Source: Halobacteriales archaeon QS_1_68_20 (GTDB lineage Archaea; Halobacteriota; Halobacteria; Halobacteriales; PXRE01). Taken from it: a DNA stretch of 42,662 nt. The notes below the pieces were generated by a model. It saw only the letters and a program-made list of their open reading frames with translations, made no database searches and was not told the origin of the DNA. Position numbers and translations under genes: made by a program. This document shows, piece by piece, positions 33,719-41,709 of the stretch (positions within the stretch are counted from its first letter, which is position 1; each line of letters opens with the position of its first letter). The stretch lies in the NCBI GenBank assembly GCA_003021085.1, contig PXRE01000023.1, positions 65,814-108,475 on the forward strand, read 5' to 3'.

Positions 33719-33795
33719 CGGTCGGAACTGTCCCGGAATCGCCATAAGCCTTCCACAACCGCACCGTTTTATTCCTCGACCCCCAACCGGGAGCC

Positions 33796-35562
33796 ATGAC
33801 CGACCCCGCGGACCTTTCGGTGACCATCGTCGACGGCTACGTCGACGAACCGGCGCACTTCGGGGTGCCGCCCTACGTCTCGACGTACCCCAGGTACACC
33901 GCCGGCGCGCTGGTCGACGCGGGCGTCCCCGAGGCGCAGATCACGTACTACACCATCGACGAACTCCGCGAGGACCGCCAGAAGTGGGCCGACGTCGACC
34001 GCGCGGACCTGATGGTCTACGTCGGCGGGATGACGGTCCCCGGCAAGTACGTCGGCGGCACGCCCGCCGAACCCGACGAGGTGCGGGAACTCGCCTGGAC
34101 CGCGAACGGGACGACCCTCCTGGGCGGCCCCGTCCGGTTCGGCGTCGGCGAGGAGAACAAGGGCGCCGAGGACATGGAGCGCGACGACCTGGACTACGAC
34201 TTCGTGGCCAAAGGCGACGTGGAGGCCGCCGCCTACGACCTCGTCCACGGCGGGATGGAGGGGTTCGGCGACCGCCTGCGGGACAACGCGGAAGTCGACC
34301 GCTGGGCCGCGAAGGGCGCGTTCGTCGTCGAGCAACACCCCAACCACCCCGACTACCTCATCTGCGAGATGGAGACCTCCCGCGGGTGTGCCTACCGCTG
34401 TTCGTTCTGCACGGAACCGCTGTATGGCAACCCGGCGTTCCGGACGGCCGACTCCGTCGTCAGGGAGGTCGAGAACCTCTACGACCGGGGTGCCCGGCAC
34501 TTCCGGCTGGGCCGGCAGGCCGACATCCTCGCGTTCGGCGGCGACGGCGAAGCCCCGAACCCGGACGCCTTGCGGGACCTCTACGGCGGCATCCGCGAGG
34601 TGGCACCGGACCTCGGGACGCTCCACCTCGACAATATGAACCCGGTGACCATCGTGGAGTACCCCGAGCGGTCCCGGGAAGGCATCCGGATCATCGCCGA
34701 GCACAACACGCCCGGCGACGTGGCCGCGTTCGGCCTGGAGTCCGCCGACCCCGTGGTGCAGGAGGAGAACGACTTGCTGGTGTCCGCCGAGGAGTGCCTG
34801 GAGGCGGTCCGCATCGTCAACGAGGAAGCGGGGTGGCGCCCGGGAGGCCCTCGGGCCTCCGACTGCGCGAGCGGCGGTAGCGGCGAGCGCGGTGGTGACA
34901 AGGACTCCGCGCCCAACTTCGGCGAGGGCGCCGCTCGACGCCTGCCCAAACTCCTGCCGGGGATCAACCTCGTCCACGGCCTGAAGGGCGAGCGCAAGGA
35001 GACCTTCGAGCACAACAGACGGTTCCTCCAGCGCGTGATGGACGAGGGCCTGCTGCTCCGGCGGATCAACATCCGGCAGGTGATGGCGTTCCCCGGCACC
35101 GAGATGTCGGAGACGGGCGCCGAGATCGCCCACGACCACAAGAAACTGTTCAAGAAGTACAAGCGCGAGGTCCGCGAGGAGATCGACAACCCGATGCTGC
35201 AGCGGGTGACACCCCCCGGGACCGTCCTGCCCGACGTCCACCTGGAGTACCACGAAGACGGCAAGACGTTCGGCCGGCAACTGGGAACCTACCCGCTACT
35301 GGTCGGCGTCCCGGGCGAGCGGGAACTCGGCCAGGCCATCGACGTAGCCGTCGTCGACTGGGGGTACCGCTCGGTGACGGGGGTGCCGTACCCGCTGGAC
35401 GTCAACAGCGCCAGCATGGCCGAACTCCGGACCATCCCGGGCGTCGGAAAGAAGACCGCCGGCAACATCGTCGCCAACCGGCCCTACGGGTCGGTGGAGA
35501 AGGTGGGCGTCGAGGAACTCCGGGAGTTCGCGACCGCCAGGCCGCCCGCGACCGCCGACTGA
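33796..35562 (+). CDS. Radical SAM protein with C-terminal helix-hairpin-helix
   Basis: The 588-residue protein has an N-terminal B12-binding-like region (1-150), then the radical SAM motif C198-x3-C202-x2-C205 (RGCAYRCSFCTEP), SAM barrel segments (ARHFRLGRQADILAF, VAAFGLESADP, INLVHGLKGERKE) and a TRAM-like part. The C-terminus carries one HhH hairpin near 537-572 (AELRTIPGVGKKTAGNI). This layout is known from a family of archaeal radical SAM proteins of unknown substrate; nucleic acid binding by HhH suggests RNA or DNA modification. A 26-residue low-complexity insertion (about 348-373) interrupts the barrel. Start at 33796. Confidence 0.82.
   Translation: MTDPADLSVTIVDGYVDEPAHFGVPPYVSTYPRYTAGALVDAGVPEAQITYYTIDELREDRQKWADVDRADLMVYVGGMTVPGKYVGGTPAEPDEVRELAWTANGTTLLGGPVRFGVGEENKGAEDMERDDLDYDFVAKGDVEAAAYDLVHGGMEGFGDRLRDNAEVDRWAAKGAFVVEQHPNHPDYLICEMETSRGCAYRCSFCTEPLYGNPAFRTADSVVREVENLYDRGARHFRLGRQADILAFGGDGEAPNPDALRDLYGGIREVAPDLGTLHLDNMNPVTIVEYPERSREGIRIIAEHNTPGDVAAFGLESADPVVQEENDLLVSAEECLEAVRIVNEEAGWRPGGPRASDCASGGSGERGGDKDSAPNFGEGAARRLPKLLPGINLVHGLKGERKETFEHNRRFLQRVMDEGLLLRRINIRQVMAFPGTEMSETGAEIAHDHKKLFKKYKREVREEIDNPMLQRVTPPGTVLPDVHLEYHEDGKTFGRQLGTYPLLVGVPGERELGQAIDVAVVDWGYRSVTGVPYPLDVNSASMAELRTIPGVGKKTAGNIVANRPYGSVEKVGVEELREFATARPPATAD
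34837..34914 (+). repeat. In-frame repeat-like insertion inside the radical SAM gene
   Basis: Within the coding sequence, GGAGGCCC (34843-34850) and GGGCCTCC (34853-34860) form a perfect 8-bp stem with a two-base loop. It is followed by the purine-rich, CGAGCGG/GCGAGCGCG type sequence seen in this window's intergenic repeats. Translation gives a Gly/Ser/Arg-rich segment with a Cys (PGGPRASDCASGGSG) unlike the conserved flanks VNEEAGW and KLLPGINLV. The length is a multiple of three, so the gene stays open. Confidence 0.55.
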
Positions 35563-35614
35563 CGGGTAGCTACACCGTGACGGCGTGCGGAACGCCAACA
35601 GCCGCAATCCCGGC

Positions 35615-35913
35615 TCAGGGATGTGGCCCGCTCTCGTCCGGCGTCTCCCCTAGCAGCGACTCGGCCTGTTCCCGGAGCGACGCCGGCAGGTCGCCGCCCT
35701 CGACCAGTCCCTGGAGCGTCTCCTTGCACTGGGGATGTGCCACGTTGCGGACTGCGTACTCCCGGTACTGTCCGCGAGGTCATCACGACGGACGATCCGG
35801 GCGAGCAAGTCGCACTCGTTGGCGGTCCGCAGGTCGTCGATGGCCGCTTCCCTGGCGGAGGGTTCGCTGGCGTCGTCGACCGCGGTCTCGAAGCGCTCCT
35901 GCTGAGTTCTCAT
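35615..35913 (-). pseudogene. Small helical protein gene with one frameshift
   Basis: The frame from ATG 35913 gives MRTQQERFETAVDD and then ECDLLARIVRRDDLA before losing coding texture near 35770. The adjacent frame there gives QYREYAVRNVAHPQC, then KETLQGLVEGGDLPASLREQ, ending at TGA 35615. The 299 bases are one short of a whole number of codons. The corrected protein has about 99 residues and is all helical, HEAT-like, with no catalytic motif. A single deleted base, near GCGGACAG, accounts for it. Function unknown. Confidence 0.6.
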
Positions 35914-36037
35914 GTCGTGACGTTGGGTAGCCGCGGCAAAAGGGTCGTCGCCGGTCGACGGTTGACGCCCGGTCCTGGGTCCTGCGGTCGCGGCCGTTAC
36001 GGGCCGACGGTCCGGCCCGGCGTGGCGGACCGCCGGG

Positions 36038-36436
36038 TCACTCGAACGTCTCCTCGATGATCTCGCCGACCGCGAAGTTGGACTTGACCTCGGTGATCTC
36101 GACTTTCACCTGTTCGCCGATCTCGGCGTCGGGGACGATTATCACGTATCCCCGTTCGACGCGGGCGATGCCGTCGCCCTGCTTGCCGATGTCCTCGATT
36201 TCGACGTACCGGACCTCTCCCTGCTCGACCGGGGGTTGGGGACCGCCACTGGAGTCGGTCTTCTCGTGTGTCTCCTCGCCGGTCTCCTCGCGGGTGATGA
36301 GCGCGACCCGGTAAATTTCGCCAGAATCGATCGACCCGGCCTCGACTTCGCGCCGGGGGACCTCGACGACGTACCGGTCGTTCTCGCGAGAGACTTCCGC
36401 GTTGAACAGACACATGAGTTTGTCAGATATCTCCAC
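36038..36436 (-). CDS. TRAM-domain RNA-binding protein
   Basis: The 132-residue protein has a C-terminal TRAM domain at about 68-130: VRYVEIEDIGKQGDGIARV, GYVIIVPDA, EIGEQVKVEITEV and a final strand. The N-terminal 65 residues (KLMCLFNAEVSRENDR onward) form a separate small beta part. Free-standing TRAM proteins are common in haloarchaea; those studied in other archaea are RNA chaperones. The start at 36436 gives a simple MEISDKL N-terminus. Possible joint transcription with the upstream ArsR gene is unlikely across an 81-base gap that is GC-rich. Confidence 0.86.
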   Translation of the reverse strand: MEISDKLMCLFNAEVSRENDRYVVEVPRREVEAGSIDSGEIYRVALITREETGEETHEKTDSSGGPQPPVEQGEVRYVEIEDIGKQGDGIARVERGYVIIVPDAEIGEQVKVEITEVKSNFAVGEIIEETFE

Positions 36437-36517
36437 GATGGTAGACCTCCATCCGGCCGGACGACGCCGACCGCCTTAGAAGTTCGGGCGCGGGGCCACG
36501 CGGCCCCGCGAGTGCGC

Positions 36518-36895
36518 TCACTCCCGCAGGGCCGCCAGCGCCGCGATCAGGTCGGCGGCCAGGTCGGTGTCGTGGTAGTACCGCCAGGTGCCCTTCCGCC
36601 GTCGTTCGACCAGTCCCACGTCGGTCAGGTCCCGAAGAGCGTGGCTGATGGCGCTCTGGCTCACCCCGAGCACGGCGTCCAGTTCCGCGACGGTCAACTC
36701 CCGGTTTGCGGCCACGAGCAACCGGACGATGGAGTACCGCGTCTCGTTGGACAGCGTCCCGAGCAACTCCAGGTCCGCGTCCGCGTCGACCGCCGCCTCG
36801 TCCTCCAGGTCGTCGAGTTCGACCAGTCGCTTTTCGACGTCGTCCTCACTTCCTTCGTCGGCGAGGAGCCGCTGCAATCGCTCTCGCTCGCTCAT
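36518..36895 (-). CDS. ArsR-family regulator
   Basis: The 125-residue protein has an acidic helical N-terminus (VEKRLVELDDLEDE) followed by an ArsR winged helix: LLGTLSNETRYSIVRLL, AELDAVLGVSQSAISHAL and LVERRRKGTWRYYHD. The recognition helix SQSAISHALRDL is canonical. There are no Cys metal sites of the SmtB/ArsR type, so the signal is not obviously a metal. The start at 36895 coincides with one of two CATATGAA repeats, so autoregulation at its own promoter is likely. It is divergent from cetZ with a long gap. Confidence 0.87.
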   Translation of the reverse strand: MSERERLQRLLADEGSEDDVEKRLVELDDLEDEAAVDADADLELLGTLSNETRYSIVRLLVAANRELTVAELDAVLGVSQSAISHALRDLTDVGLVERRRKGTWRYYHDTDLAADLIAALAALRE

Positions 36896-36918
36896 ATGAA
36901 TAGTTGGGCATATGAAAT
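36893..36918 (-). promoter_or_regulatory. Repeated CATATGAA sites at the ArsR promoter
   Basis: CATATGAA occurs at 36893-36900 and again at 36909-36916, spaced 16 bases start to start. The core CATATG is itself a palindrome. The distal copy lies where the minus-strand TATA box would be and the proximal one covers the start codon, an arrangement suited to repression by the encoded ArsR protein. Confidence 0.5.
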
Positions 36919-37119
36919 ACATAGCTTTTGGGGTCGTCCATCGTTCCGGCCCGGCAGAAACGAAATTACTGGTAATATCTACTTACTCCCGCTAATCGGC
37001 GAGTAGGTCGAACGTACCGGCGGGACCGGTAGACGTCACATCGTTGTCGATTGATACTTAAACCGACGAAATATACACCCCGTTTTGTTACCAGTTATCG
37101 TTCGGATATTCCTGGATTA

Positions 37120-37191
37120 AAACGCCTCTAAGAGCCGTTTAGGGAGTGATAGGTAACAGATTGATAATCCCAGGTAGCGCAAGGCTTATAG
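37120..37191 (+). promoter_or_regulatory. cetZ promoter with upstream inverted repeat
   Basis: GCTTATAG (37184-37191) is a TATA element about 40 bases before cetZ, giving a leader of roughly 15-20 bases. Upstream, AAACGCCTCT (37120-37129) and AGAGCCGTTT (37131-37140) form a 21-base inverted repeat with one mismatch, an operator-like site. Another TATA-like ACTTAAACC sits near 37052-37060. The gap 36919-37230 has no ORF and is A/T-rich for this genome. Confidence 0.55.
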
Positions 37192-37230
37192 TCATGATGG
37201 GTCTTTATTGGAGACACAGCAGGATCGAAC

Positions 37231-38412
37231 ATGAAACTCGCGATGATCGGATTCGGCCAGGCCGGCGGGAAAATCGTCGACAAGTTCCTCGAATACGACG
37301 AGCGAACCGGCAGCGGCATCGTCCGGTCGGCCGTCGCCGTGAACACGGCCAAAGCCGACCTCATGGGGCTCGAACGGGTCCCGCAGTCGAACAGAGTACT
37401 TATCGGGCAGTCGAGGGTGAAAGGCCACGGCGTGGGAGCCGACAACGAACTCGGCGCGGAAGTCGCCGAGGAAGACATCGACGAGGTTCAGGGTGCGATC
37501 GACAACATCCCGGTCCACGAGGTGGACGCCTTCCTCATCATCGCCGGCCTCGGCGGAGGCACCGGTAGCGGGGGTGCGCCGGTGCTCGCCAAACACCTCA
37601 AACGTATCTACACCGAACCGGTCTACGGCATCGGCATCCTCCCCGGTAGCGACGAGGGCGGCATCTACACGCTCAACGCCGCCCGGTCGTTCCAGACGTT
37701 CGTCAGGGAGGTCGATAACCTTCTCGTGTTCGACAACGACGCCTGGCGGAAGGCCGGCGAGTCCGTCGAGGGCGGCTACTCCGAGATCAACGAGGAGATC
37801 GTCACCCGGTTCGGCATCCTCTTCGGCGCCGGCGAGGTCGCCCCCGGCGAGGAGGTCGGCGAGAGCGTCGTCGACTCCAGCGAGATCATCAACACCCTCT
37901 CGGGCGGCGGCGTCTCGACGGTGGGCTACGCCGCCGAGGACGTCGATCCCGAGGAAGATTCCAGCGGCGGCCTGCTCTCCCGGTTCACGGGCGGCGACGA
38001 CGAGGAGATCGACACCGCCCACACGACCAACCGCATCACCAGCCTGGTCCGGAAGGCCGCGCTCGGCCGACTGACCCTGCCGTGTGAGATCGAGGGCGCC
38101 GAACGGGCGCTTCTGGTCATGGCGGGGCCGCCCCAGCACCTCAACCGCAAGGGGATCGAACGTGGCCGCAAGTGGCTCGAAGAACAGACCGGCTCGATGG
38201 AGGTCCGCGGCGGCGACTACCCCGTCTCCTCCTCCGGCAAGGTAGCTGCCGTCATCCTCCTGTCGGGCGTGAGCAACGTGCCCCGGATCAAGGAGCTCCA
38301 GCAGGTGGCCATCGAGGCCCAGGACAACATCGAAGAGATCCGGGACGAATCCGAAGAGAACTTGAAGCAACTCGTTGACGAAGGAACTGATGACCTCGAA
38401 CCGCTCTTCTAA
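37231..38412 (+). CDS. cetZ1: CetZ tubulin-like cell-shape protein (CetZ1 group)
   Basis: The 393-residue GTPase begins KLAMIGFGQAGGKIVDKF, with the tubulin signature GGGTGSG at 108-114 (GLGGGTGSGGAP), a ribose-binding ARSFQTFVREVDNLL segment and a C-terminal domain with LLVMAGPP and SVSS-type strands. Haloarchaeal CetZ proteins form membrane-associated filaments and control rod formation and motility. The operon context downstream (secreted protein, cofC, cofG) matches that of cetZ1 in Haloferax as I recall. An acidic flexible insertion lies near 233-250 (DVDPEEDSSGG). The start at 37231 is the only one at the P-loop. Confidence 0.92.
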   Translation: MKLAMIGFGQAGGKIVDKFLEYDERTGSGIVRSAVAVNTAKADLMGLERVPQSNRVLIGQSRVKGHGVGADNELGAEVAEEDIDEVQGAIDNIPVHEVDAFLIIAGLGGGTGSGGAPVLAKHLKRIYTEPVYGIGILPGSDEGGIYTLNAARSFQTFVREVDNLLVFDNDAWRKAGESVEGGYSEINEEIVTRFGILFGAGEVAPGEEVGESVVDSSEIINTLSGGGVSTVGYAAEDVDPEEDSSGGLLSRFTGGDDEEIDTAHTTNRITSLVRKAALGRLTLPCEIEGAERALLVMAGPPQHLNRKGIERGRKWLEEQTGSMEVRGGDYPVSSSGKVAAVILLSGVSNVPRIKELQQVAIEAQDNIEEIRDESEENLKQLVDEGTDDLEPLF

Positions 38413-39229
38413 ACTGACCGTACTCGCAGTACTGATGGCGGTGTCCGCCCTCGTGGCAGCCCCCGCCACGGCCGTGACAGTCGACCAGACCGACGTCCCC
38501 CAGGAGGCCGAAGCCGGGAGCCAGATCTCGGCCTCGTTCACGCTGACTGACCTCTACCAGGATCCCCAGTGGGAGCCGTGGACTCTCGAGGGAGAGACCG
38601 AACTGACCAACGTCACCTGGACGCTGACGTTCATCGATCCCCAGGGCAACGAGTTCCACACCGAGACGTACAACGGACAGACGTTCAGCCAGCAGGGGAT
38701 CAGCACGGACCACCCCCAGGGCACGATCACCGAGATCCGCGTCCAGATCACGGGTGACGTCCCCTCGCCCGACCAGTTCACCTATCCCGAGAAGGAGACG
38801 TTCACCCTGGCCAAACTGACCCAGATCAGCGGCCAGGAGGGTGCCCACAACGAGATCAACACGTGGGATACCCACCACTACACCGTGGCCGAGCAGGGTA
38901 ACCCGGACGCGAGCCCCGGGTCGAAGGACGCCCGGGAGGCGCTGAACAGCGCCCGCGAGGCCATCAACGAGACTGAAGAGGCCGGCGGCGACGTCTCCTC
39001 CGCCGAGGAGACCCTCAAAAACGCCATCTCTGCGTACGAGAACGGCAACTTCCAGAACGCCGTCTCGCTGGCCGAGGACGCCAAAGACGAGGCCGAGAAC
39101 GCCAAACAGAGCAAAGAACAGAGCCAGATGCTCCTGTTCGGCGGCGTCGGCCTGGTCGTGGTCCTGCTGATCGCCGGCGGCGTCTGGTACTACCGCCAGC
39201 AACAGGACGACTACGACAAACTCGGCTGA
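38390..39229 (+). CDS. Secreted, membrane-anchored protein coupled to cetZ
   Basis: The 279-residue protein overlaps cetZ by 23 bases. It has a signal peptide (KLTVLAVLMAVSALVAAPATA), a beta-rich external domain (about 30-170: ASFTLTDLYQDPQWEPW), a helical, coiled-coil stretch at about 180-243 (REALNSAREAINETEEAG, SLAEDAKDEAENAKQSKE) and a C-terminal TM helix (LLFGGVGLVVVLLIAGGVWYY) ending in a short cytoplasmic tail. ATG 38390 is preferred over TTG 38375. It could transmit an external or envelope function related to cell shape; this is inference from the overlap. Confidence 0.85.
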   Translation: MTSNRSSKLTVLAVLMAVSALVAAPATAVTVDQTDVPQEAEAGSQISASFTLTDLYQDPQWEPWTLEGETELTNVTWTLTFIDPQGNEFHTETYNGQTFSQQGISTDHPQGTITEIRVQITGDVPSPDQFTYPEKETFTLAKLTQISGQEGAHNEINTWDTHHYTVAEQGNPDASPGSKDAREALNSAREAINETEEAGGDVSSAEETLKNAISAYENGNFQNAVSLAEDAKDEAENAKQSKEQSQMLLFGGVGLVVVLLIAGGVWYYRQQQDDYDKLG

Positions 39230-39268
39230 AGGACGATTCATTTTTCCCGCGCCGCGCCAACCGCCGGT

Positions 39269-39883
39269 ATGCGCGTCGTGGTCCCGTTCGCTGCCGGTCG
39301 ACCGAAGACACGCCTGGCCGACGTGCTGGACGCCGAGGGCCGGGCGTCGTTCGCCCGGGTGATGCTCCGCGACGTTCTCGACGCCGTCAGGGCCGCCGAC
39401 CGCCGTCCCGAAGTGCTGGCGACTGCACCCGTCGACGTCGGCGCCCCCGTGACCGTCGACGAGCGCCCGCTCACCGGGGCAGTCAACGCCGTCCTCGCGG
39501 AGACCGACGGCCCGGTCGCGGTGGTGATGGCCGACCTGGCGCTGGCGACCGGCCGGGTCCTCCGGGAACTGTTCGAGACGGACGGCGACGTCGTCGTGGC
39601 GCCGGGCCGCGGCGGCGGCACCAACGCGCTGGTCGTCCGCCACGACGAGTTCCGCGTGGACTACCACGGGGCTTCCTACCTGGACCACCTGGCGGTCGCC
39701 CGCGAGGTCGGGGCGTCGGTCGCGGAGTTCGACTCCCACCGCCTGTCGACCGACGTCGACGAACCCACGGACCTGCCGGAGGTGCTGTTGCACGGCGAGG
39801 GCGACTCGCCCGGGTGGCTCCGGTCGGCGGGGTTCCGGCTCGCCGTCGAGGACGGGCGGGTCGAGGTGACCCGTCCGGAGTGA
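39269..39883 (+). CDS. cofC: 2-phospho-L-lactate guanylyltransferase
   Basis: The 204-residue nucleotidyltransferase opens MRVVVPFAAGRPKTRLADVL, then LTGAVNAVLAET and VVMADLALATG, with PGRGGGTNALVVR near residues 112-124, the family's metal and GTP-binding pattern. It activates 2-phospho-lactate (or a related C3 acid) with GTP, the step before Fo coupling in coenzyme F420 synthesis. Length is typical. A TTCATTTTTC tract just upstream (39237-39246) may be a promoter, so it need not depend on cetZ transcription. Confidence 0.92.
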   Translation: MRVVVPFAAGRPKTRLADVLDAEGRASFARVMLRDVLDAVRAADRRPEVLATAPVDVGAPVTVDERPLTGAVNAVLAETDGPVAVVMADLALATGRVLRELFETDGDVVVAPGRGGGTNALVVRHDEFRVDYHGASYLDHLAVAREVGASVAEFDSHRLSTDVDEPTDLPEVLLHGEGDSPGWLRSAGFRLAVEDGRVEVTRPE

Positions 39884-40194
39884 ACTACGGCCGAAATTGG
39901 GTCTGAATTCGGAGAATCCTTTTGAGGAATCCCCGACCAGTATCCGGTGCGGTCCGGTCCCGGACCGCGCGCCAGGGGTCGATGCCGGTCGTGGCGGGAC
40001 TCCGCCGTCCTGGCCCTGCGGCGGAGACTCGCTCGCGGTCCACTGTCGTCCCCGCCACCCTGCTGGCCCCGCCCGCGACGCGGCGGCGCTCCCGGTTTCC
40101 GCCCGTTCGGACGCGTCAGCCTGCCACGTCGCGCCGCGGGCGATTCCGACCTGGACCTGTACCCTTTTCCCGCTGGCCCGGCGACCGTGTAGTG
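39884..40194. other. Gap between cofC and cofG
   Basis: The 311-base gap contains an AGAATCC/GGAATCC-type weak stem near 39914-39938, GC-rich sequence without repeats of the interspersed family, and ACCCTTTTCCC about 30 bases before cofG. Reading frames here are low-complexity Arg/Pro shadows. I see no small gene. Confidence 0.5.
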
Positions 40195-41352
40195 ATGATT
40201 CCCGGGGAAGACGCCTACGACGTGACGGTGGACGTGGACGACGACGCCGTCGAAGACCTGCTGTCGGTCCGCCCCGCGGACGTTGACCCGGCGGAGGAAC
40301 TGTCGTTCGCGCGGAACGTCTTCGTCCCCCTCACCACCGCCTGCCGGTACACCTGCACCTACTGCACGTACTTCGACCCGCCGGGGGAGGCCAGTCTGCT
40401 CTCGCCCGGGGAGGTCCGCGAGATCGTCCGGGAGGGCGCAGACGCCGGGTGTACGGAGGCGCTGTTCACCTTCGGGGACGACCCAGACGACCGCTACGAA
40501 CGCGTCCACGAGCAACTCCGGGAGTGGGGCCACGACTCCGTCCACTCGTACGTCCGGGAGGTCTGTGAGATCACGCTCGCCGAGGGGTTGCTCCCGCACG
40601 CCAACCCCGGCGACCAGACCCGCGAGCAGATGGAACTGGTCGCGGACCTCAACGCCAGCATGGGCGTGATGCTAGAGACGACCGCCGACGTGGACGCTCA
40701 CGCCGGGCCGCGGCGGAAAGAACCCGGCCAGCGACTGAACACCATCCGGAACGCGGGCGAACTGGGCGTGCCGTTCACGACCGGCATCCTCGTCGGCATC
40801 GGGGAGACCTGGCAGGACCGGGCGGAGTCGCTGTTGGCCATCCGGGAGATGCACGAGCGCTACGGCCACGTCCAGGAGGTCATCGTCCAGCCGGTCGTCG
40901 ACAACGAGCGCTGGTCCGGGGGGTCGCCCTCGGTCGAGGACCTCCGTCGCGCGGTGGCCATGGCCAGGGACGCGCTCCCCGAGGAGGTGTCCGTGCAGGT
41001 GCCGCCGAACCTGGCGCCGGCCCGCGAGGTGGTCGACTGCGGCATCGACGACCTGGGCGGCGTCTCGCCGGTCACCGACGACCACGTCAACCCCGACTAC
41101 GCGTGGCCCGCCCTCCGGGAACTCGAATCCATCGCCGAGGCGGCCGGCGTCCCCCTGCGGGAGCGGTTGCCCGTCTACGAGCGGTACTTGCCCGCGGACC
41201 TGCGGAGCGACGACTTCGACGGTGAACCGGCGGGGTCTCCGCCCGGGGAGGCCGACGCGTGGGTCTCCGAGCGGATCCGGGACGCGATCAGCGCGGACGA
41301 CGAGGCAGGGGAGCGTTACCGCGCGGTGATCGGCGGCGGGGCCGACGGCTGA
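40195..41352 (+). CDS. cofG: 7,8-didemethyl-8-hydroxy-5-deazariboflavin synthase subunit CofG
   Basis: The 385-residue radical SAM enzyme has the motif C50-x3-C54-x2-C57 (CRYTCTYCTYF), then PGEVREIVREG, EALFTFGDDPDDRY, FTTGILVGIGET and the CofG-type C-terminal MARDALPEEVSVQVPPNLAP with SPVTDDHVNPDYAWP. With CofH it forms Fo, the deazaflavin chromophore of coenzyme F420. cofH is not in this window. The ATG at 40195 is chosen by fit with family length; GTG at 40192 is one codon earlier. A C-terminal acidic extension (about 350-385) is haloarchaeal. Confidence 0.93.
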   Translation: MIPGEDAYDVTVDVDDDAVEDLLSVRPADVDPAEELSFARNVFVPLTTACRYTCTYCTYFDPPGEASLLSPGEVREIVREGADAGCTEALFTFGDDPDDRYERVHEQLREWGHDSVHSYVREVCEITLAEGLLPHANPGDQTREQMELVADLNASMGVMLETTADVDAHAGPRRKEPGQRLNTIRNAGELGVPFTTGILVGIGETWQDRAESLLAIREMHERYGHVQEVIVQPVVDNERWSGGSPSVEDLRRAVAMARDALPEEVSVQVPPNLAPAREVVDCGIDDLGGVSPVTDDHVNPDYAWPALRELESIAEAAGVPLRERLPVYERYLPADLRSDDFDGEPAGSPPGEADAWVSERIRDAISADDEAGERYRAVIGGGADG

Positions 41353-41709
41353 CCGTTCCGGGCCCGGCTCCTCGTGCAACCCCAGAAACGATCCAGACCG
41401 ACCGGTCAGCCGTCGAAAGCGTCTCGTTCGTCGACCGCCGGACACTGACGACCACGATCCGGAGTTACGGACGCCCCCGAACGGGAGTAACGTCCCGTTT
41501 TCCCAGTAGTCTCGTCGGCTACTCGTTCGCCGGTCGTGAATCCAGTGGGAACACGTGACAGATGGTTTACACGTAACTGGTCGGACAGGGGGTACGTAAT
41601 CGTGCCGAACTGCTGACTCATGAACGGTGAATCCCCATTACGTGCGGGGCCAACCTCTGTCTCTCCCGGGTATACACCCACGTCAGAACAAGAGTCCCCC
41701 AACGACTGA
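41353..41709. other. Gap after cofG with no intact gene
   Basis: This 357-base stretch holds an A/T-richer stretch around 41540-41640 (for example GTTTACACGTAACTGG and GGTACGTAATCG), likely promoter sequence for the downstream broken gene. An ATG at 41620 opens a 29-codon frame ending in the TGA at 41707, in phase with the signal-like sequence that follows. The preceding part shows nothing I can name. Confidence 0.45.
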
